Of a DNA stretch of 64,000 nucleotides, positions 60,141 through 64,000 are shown in pieces. Source of the stretch: Parapedobacter sp037190485 (GTDB lineage: Bacteria > Bacteroidota > Bacteroidia > Sphingobacteriales > Sphingobacteriaceae); the NCBI GenBank assembly GCA_037190485.1, contig JBBCJB010000020.1, positions 1 through 64,000 on the forward strand. The letters run 5' to 3'. Below the pieces are notes generated by a model. The model ran no database searches and was not told the DNA's origin. It saw nothing but the letters and a program-made list of their open reading frames with translations. The first letter of the stretch is position 1. Every line of letters begins with the position of its first letter. Both the position numbers and the translations under genes were made by a program.

Positions 60141-61395
60141 GGTTGACAAAATAGACAGAATAGCGCGCTTCAACTTCTGGGATGGCCCGCTGAAAATCGG
60201 TTACCGAAGGGCGGTGTATCTGGATCGACTTAAAAAGTACCAGTCTTCAAACTTGGTCAAGGTACTGGTCGGCCAGCGCCGAGTCGGAAAAAGCTATATC
60301 CTGCGGCAGGTCATCCATGACCTGATAGCCTCAGGCGTATCCCCCAATGCTACGCTTTACGTGAATATGGAGTATGCGGAATATGATTTCATACGTGACG
60401 CTGACGACTTAATTGCGCTGGTGAACGCCTTTTTTACCGGTGACGAAATCCCGTATTATCTATTCGTGGATGAAATACAGAATATACCCGTATGGGAGAA
60501 AGCGATAAATTCACTGGCACAGGATTTCACGCGCCAAATTTTCATCTACATCACCGGATCTAACGCACAGCTGCTCTCCAGTGAATTAGCCACTTATCTA
60601 TCGGGCCGATACATCAAAATGCTCGTGTTGCCGTTCGCTTTTGCCGAATACGCAGGCATGGTGGGCAGAAACAGGGACAAATCCACGTTCCTTACCTATC
60701 TGGGATCCGGAGGCCTTCCCGAACTTTTCAATCTGCAAGACGATGAGGCCAAGCGACAATACCTGAGCGCAATCTACGATACGGTCATCCTTCGTGATAT
60801 CGTGCAGCGTCACCAGATCAGGGACATCGATTTACTGAAAGATATCGTAGCCTTCCTTGCCAACAACATCTCCAACCTGGTTTCAATACCCAACCTGGTC
60901 AATTATTTCAATAGCCAGAAACGCAAAACAAACTACGAGACGGTGGCACAATACCTGATATACCTTGAACAAGCCTATATCATTCATCGCTGTGAGCGGT
61001 ATAACATCAAGGGCAAGGACATCCTCTCCGGCAATGTGAAATTTTACCTCAACGACCTGTCGTTCAAAAATTACCTGTACCGGGGATTCGAGCACGGGAT
61101 GGGTTACCTTTTGGAAAATGCGGTGTACCTCCAGCTCCTGCATATGGAATACGACGTCTACGTAGGCCAATTGCGCGATGGCGAGATCGACTTCGTGGCC
61201 ATGCGCGGCGACCGGCGCATCTACGTACAGAGTGCGTGGTCGTTGCTAGCCGAACAAACAACGGAAAGGGAATACAAGCCCTTGCTTTCGCTTCGTGACA
61301 ATCATCGCAAAATCGTGGTGAGCACGGATGACATCGCGCTTCCCGATAACGATGGTATAGCCCATCGCTTGGTTTGGGAAGACTGGGTGAGTTGA
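60139..61395 (+). CDS. AAA ATPase with DUF4143 domain
   Basis: 418 residues from ATG 60139. Walker A VLVGQRRVGKSYILRQ, Walker B YYLFVDEIQNIPVWEKAI, arginine/sensor part FIYITGSNAQLLSSELATYL, then LPFAFAEYAGMVGRN and the C-terminal DUF4143 nuclease-like region (FYLNDLSFKNYLY, GYLLENAVYLQLLHMEYDVY, VGQLRDGEIDFVAMR). Family members are widely scattered, often duplicated and of unknown role. The gene is flanked by a direct repeat and is more AT-rich than its neighbours, as expected for transfer. Confidence 0.92.
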   Translation: MVDKIDRIARFNFWDGPLKIGYRRAVYLDRLKKYQSSNLVKVLVGQRRVGKSYILRQVIHDLIASGVSPNATLYVNMEYAEYDFIRDADDLIALVNAFFTGDEIPYYLFVDEIQNIPVWEKAINSLAQDFTRQIFIYITGSNAQLLSSELATYLSGRYIKMLVLPFAFAEYAGMVGRNRDKSTFLTYLGSGGLPELFNLQDDEAKRQYLSAIYDTVILRDIVQRHQIRDIDLLKDIVAFLANNISNLVSIPNLVNYFNSQKRKTNYETVAQYLIYLEQAYIIHRCERYNIKGKDILSGNVKFYLNDLSFKNYLYRGFEHGMGYLLENAVYLQLLHMEYDVYVGQLRDGEIDFVAMRGDRRIYVQSAWSLLAEQTTEREYKPLLSLRDNHRKIVVSTDDIALPDNDGIAHRLVWEDWVS

Positions 61396-61413
61396 TTTGC
61401 AAAAAAGACAGAC

Positions 61414-61428
61414 GCCGATTGCATCGGC
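61414..61428 (-). terminator. terminator after DUF1501 gene
   Basis: GCCGAT and ATCGGC with a 3-nt loop; on the minus strand a run of six T (61406-61401) follows after seven bases. The left direct-repeat flank keeps only one arm (CATCGGC at 59944). Confidence 0.5.
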
Positions 61429-61436
61429 CAGGCCCA

Positions 61437-62861
61437 TCAGCCAAAAAACTCCAGCTCCGCTTCGTGCACGCCGTCGGGCGTGGTGTAGAACGGACGGCCC
61501 TCGATGACGGCGTGCTTCTGCTGATCGATACCCAACGCGTGGTAGATCGACTGGTGCACGCGCTCGATCCGGATGGGCTTATCGATGGTCTTGCACGGCC
61601 GCTCGTCGGCCGTTTTGCCATAGACAAAACCCTTGCGGACGCCGCCACCGAACAGCAGCATGGAACACCCGTCGGTGAAATGCCGGTGCATGCCGTAGTT
61701 CTTGATGTCGTCGATCACATCGGGTTGGTCGACTTGGTGCAACACTTCGGCCCCAGGCCTGCCTTCCATCACCATGTCGCGGCTGAATTCGCTGGCCACG
61801 ATGATCAGCGTGCGGTCCAAATGCCCGCTGCGATCCAGGTCCTTGACGAGTTGGGCAATCGGCGCATCGACCAGCTTTTTCATGTCGCGTGCGCGGGTGT
61901 GCCCGTTCTCGTGGGTATCCCAGCCCATGAAGGGCTCGTACTCGGTCGTGACGCTGATGAAGCGCGCACCCTGTTCGGTCAACCGGCGGGCCATGAGGCA
62001 GCCCAAGCCGAACTTGCCGGTATTGTACACCGCGTAGCTGTCGGCGGGTTCAGTGCTGAGGTCAAAAGCCTTGGCTTCGGGCGATTTGAGCAGCATGTAG
62101 GCCTGTTCCATCGACCGCTTCACGGATTCACGCTGGTAGTCGCTGCCGTACTGCCCGATCGGGCTCTTGTCCAACAGTTCGGTGTAAAGTTGGTTGCGCC
62201 GTTCGAACCGGCTGAACGACATGCCCGCGGGTGGCTTCACCGCATCCAACCCGGCGGTGGGATCGGGTATCATGAACGGTCCGAACTCCGCGCCCAGGAA
62301 CCCGGCGGTGTGGAAAGCCTTCAGCTCTTCGGCCTCGCCAAGCGTCATTCGCTGCCCGATGTTGATGAACGCCGGTATGACCGGATTCTTGGGACCCAGC
62401 TCCTGCGCGATCCACGAACCGATGTGCGGGGCGGCCACCGTCTGGGGCGGCTCATAGCACGTATGCCAGTGGTACTGATGGCGCGAGTGGAGGATATGGC
62501 CCAGATCGGCCGCCATATAGGAGCGGATCAGCGTGCCTTTGTCCATGATGGAGGCGATGGATTCCAAGCCCTCGGAGAAACGGATGCCATCGAGCGCGGT
62601 CGGTATGGAATCGAATGTGCTCAGCACCCGGTTGGAATCAAGCCCCTTTTCGAAAGGCGTGTAGGCCTTGGGGTCGAACGTGTCTGTATGGGCCATCCCC
62701 CCGGCCATCCACAGCAGGATGACCGTATCGGCGGCGGCCTGCTTGCGCCCACAAGCGCTGAAAAAACCGGCAAGCGGGGCGCCCGCTGCCAACGCGGCCA
62801 CCGTACCGGCGCTGGCCGTCTTCAAGAAATCCCTTCGGTTATAGCTACGCATCCTGTCCAT
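61437..62861 (-). CDS. Tat-exported DUF1501 protein
   Basis: 474 residues. Twin-arginine signal SYNRRDFLKTASAGTVAALA, then the DUF1501 (sulfatase/phosphatase-like fold) body: VILLWMAGGMAHTDTFDPK, GMDTHENG-like GWDTHENGHTRARDMKK, LDRTLIIVASEFSRDMVMEG, MLLFGGGVRKGFVYGKTADE. Start at 62861 shares one base with the stop of the upstream gene (TGATG). Usually paired with DUF1549/DUF1553 proteins, as here. Function of the pair is not established. Its last 12 codons exist twice (see direct repeat). Confidence 0.9.
   Translation of the reverse strand: MDRMRSYNRRDFLKTASAGTVAALAAGAPLAGFFSACGRKQAAADTVILLWMAGGMAHTDTFDPKAYTPFEKGLDSNRVLSTFDSIPTALDGIRFSEGLESIASIMDKGTLIRSYMAADLGHILHSRHQYHWHTCYEPPQTVAAPHIGSWIAQELGPKNPVIPAFINIGQRMTLGEAEELKAFHTAGFLGAEFGPFMIPDPTAGLDAVKPPAGMSFSRFERRNQLYTELLDKSPIGQYGSDYQRESVKRSMEQAYMLLKSPEAKAFDLSTEPADSYAVYNTGKFGLGCLMARRLTEQGARFISVTTEYEPFMGWDTHENGHTRARDMKKLVDAPIAQLVKDLDRSGHLDRTLIIVASEFSRDMVMEGRPGAEVLHQVDQPDVIDDIKNYGMHRHFTDGCSMLLFGGGVRKGFVYGKTADERPCKTIDKPIRIERVHQSIYHALGIDQQKHAVIEGRPFYTTPDGVHEAELEFFG
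61441..61472. repeat. 32-bp direct repeat, right copy
   Basis: Lies inside the DUF1501 3' end and equals 59961-59992. Distance between copies is 1480 bp. Confidence 0.9.
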
Positions 62862-64000
62862 CAGTCTATGAATTGAAATTCGGGCAACAAGACCATCGCC
62901 CACAGGAGGTCTTGCACGGCCTCTTCGCTGACCTGCCCCTCGAATACGCCCTTCGCCACGCGCCCTTCCTCGGCCGTGGGCAGACGCCCTACGCCCCGCA
63001 GGTAGAGGGCCTGCACCAGCGCATCCGGATCGGAGTAGGCCGCCGCCCAGGCGGTGGCCCCTTTTGCCAACGTCTCGTTGAGCAGCGCGCCATTGGTGAG
63101 CTCCATGGCTTGCAGCAGCGTGGCCTGTCCCTCGCGCACGCTGGTGATGTTCTCGCGGCTGGGCCGCCCCAGCGCCGTGAGGAACGGATCGTTCTGCACC
63201 CAAGCCGCCCGGACGAACGGATTGGCCCGCCCGTACGCCTCGGCACTGCCGTGCGGGTTGAATTTAAGCGCATCCAAGGGATACATCGGATGCACCACCG
63301 CGCTGACCGCGTCGGCGAACTGCTCGGCGGCGAGCTTCCGTTTGAGCGCCCCGGTGAACACGAAGCCCGGGGCGTTCACCTTGGCCGGATCGTCGACGAC
63401 CACGGACGGCTGTTGGTAGGTTTTGGATGTCAAAACCAGGAACAGCAGCTTCTTCATGTCGTACCCGTTTTCCACGAAATCGGCCGCCAGCCAATCGAGC
63501 AGGTCCTGGCTCCACGGCTCGTTGTCCATCTCATCGGTGGGCGACACGATGCCGCGCCCCATCAACTGCGCCCAGATGCGGTTTACGAGCGTACGGGCCA
63601 ACCTTCCATTTTCCGGTTTGGTGAGCGCCCCCGCCAGCTCCGCCGATTTCCGCTGCACCGTGGCCGTTTTGCTGATCGCCCCCAGCTCGGGCCAGAGCAC
63701 GCGCGTATCGGCCTGCTGGCCCGTCGGGATGTCGCACCGGTTTATCTCGAGCGGTTGCTCCGAGAAGATGTTGGCAAACGCATAGGCGTCGTCCAGCTTC
63801 CAGTCGCTCACGAAGCTATCGTGGCAGGAGGCGCATTTCAGGTTGACCCCAAGCAACGCCTGGGAAACGTTCTGGGCGGCCTGCATCGCGGTGGTCTGGC
63901 TGCTGTTCACCGCACCGCGCCACTGGATGCCCCGGATGAATCCCTTGGACGATTCGTCGGGATCCAGGAGCTCCCGGACAAGTTGGTCATAGGGTTTGTT
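62861..64000 (-). CDS. DUF1549/DUF1553 protein with heme motif, 5' end outside window
   Basis: At least 380 codons; it enters the window at the right edge (NKPYDQLVRELLDPDES, the end of DUF1549). A c-type heme site CASCH (KCASCHDSF) is followed by the DUF1553 region: KPENGRLARTLVNRIWAQLM, GIVSPTDEMDNEPWSQDLLD, SREGQ-like SVREGQATLLQAMELTNG. Exported; often called planctomycete-type cytochrome proteins. Co-transcribed with the DUF1501 gene through a 1-nt overlap. Confidence 0.9.
   Translation of the reverse strand, partial: NKPYDQLVRELLDPDESSKGFIRGIQWRGAVNSSQTTAMQAAQNVSQALLGVNLKCASCHDSFVSDWKLDDAYAFANIFSEQPLEINRCDIPTGQQADTRVLWPELGAISKTATVQRKSAELAGALTKPENGRLARTLVNRIWAQLMGRGIVSPTDEMDNEPWSQDLLDWLAADFVENGYDMKKLLFLVLTSKTYQQPSVVVDDPAKVNAPGFVFTGALKRKLAAEQFADAVSAVVHPMYPLDALKFNPHGSAEAYGRANPFVRAAWVQNDPFLTALGRPSRENITSVREGQATLLQAMELTNGALLNETLAKGATAWAAAYSDPDALVQALYLRGVGRLPTAEEGRVAKGVFEGQVSEEAVQDLLWAMVLLPEFQFID

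Noticed and set aside
61374..62876. 500-codon plus-strand frame opposite the DUF1501 gene
   Set aside because: Antisense shadow; the minus-strand Tat signal and DUF1501 motifs are clear.
1..64000. CRISPR arrays, rRNA, transposases, integrases, prophage genes
   Set aside because: Looked for regularly spaced repeats, rRNA sequence and recombinase motifs; none seen. The DUF4143 insertion has no recombinase of its own.

Overview
The window comes from a GC-rich member of the Bacteroidota, most like the Sphingobacteriia. The signs are two SusC/SusD outer-membrane pairs with N-terminal STN domains, FecR anti-sigma factors and ECF sigma factors, DUF5117/DUF4953-type metalloprotease, a CzcA-CzcC fusion, and promoters of the phylum's TTG-N19-21-TAnnTTTG type. 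No rRNA, phage, transposase or CRISPR array was seen. One tRNA (Glu, anticodon TTC) is present.

Layout. 1-635: small operon (minus strand) with an XRE-type regulator. 759-11441 (minus): two tandem ECF sigma genes, FecR, SusC, SusD, then a TlpA-thioredoxin/TIGR03435 protein and a subtilisin-like protease. 11612-19702 (plus): FecR, SusC, SusD and a secreted deacetylase-like barrel protein. The two uptake systems are thus arranged back to back, each with its own sigma factor. Upstream of each susC gene there is a strong hairpin with a T-tract that faces AGAINST susC, and the antisense promoter box overlaps the susC start codon. I read these as two PUL-associated antisense sRNAs.

19720-44197 is mostly housekeeping. 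It holds an HMG-CoA reductase/CDP-alcohol transferase/CdsA-like/lipoprotein operon, DUF4256, a zinc metalloprotease, a tail-specific (S41) protease, TPR proteins, rarA, a GluQ-RS-like enzyme, alanine dehydrogenase, a FlaA1/CapD-type nucleotide-sugar dehydratase, ribH, an Hsp15-like gene, dapD-tsaC-folP, metG (apparently with a TTG start), DoxX, a methyltransferase and tRNA-Glu.

44367-53570 is the most unusual block: a LuxR-type response regulator and TPR histidine kinase (minus) face a four-gene secreted cassette (plus) of the form A-B-B'-A'. A and A' are TPR proteins with a glycine-rich C-terminal region, B and B' are paralogues of a family I do not recognise. B has an in-frame TAG that removes its last 46 codons. 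A perfect rho-independent terminator lies in the divergent intergenic region. After the cassette lies a frameshifted remnant of an ECF sigma gene.

54006-59936 is a heavy-metal efflux operon. 60139-61395 is a DUF4143 AAA ATPase gene flanked by a 32-bp perfect direct repeat that duplicates the 3' end of the neighbouring DUF1501 gene, so it looks like a one-gene insertion. 61437-64000 is a DUF1501 / DUF1549-DUF1553 pair, the second running off the window.
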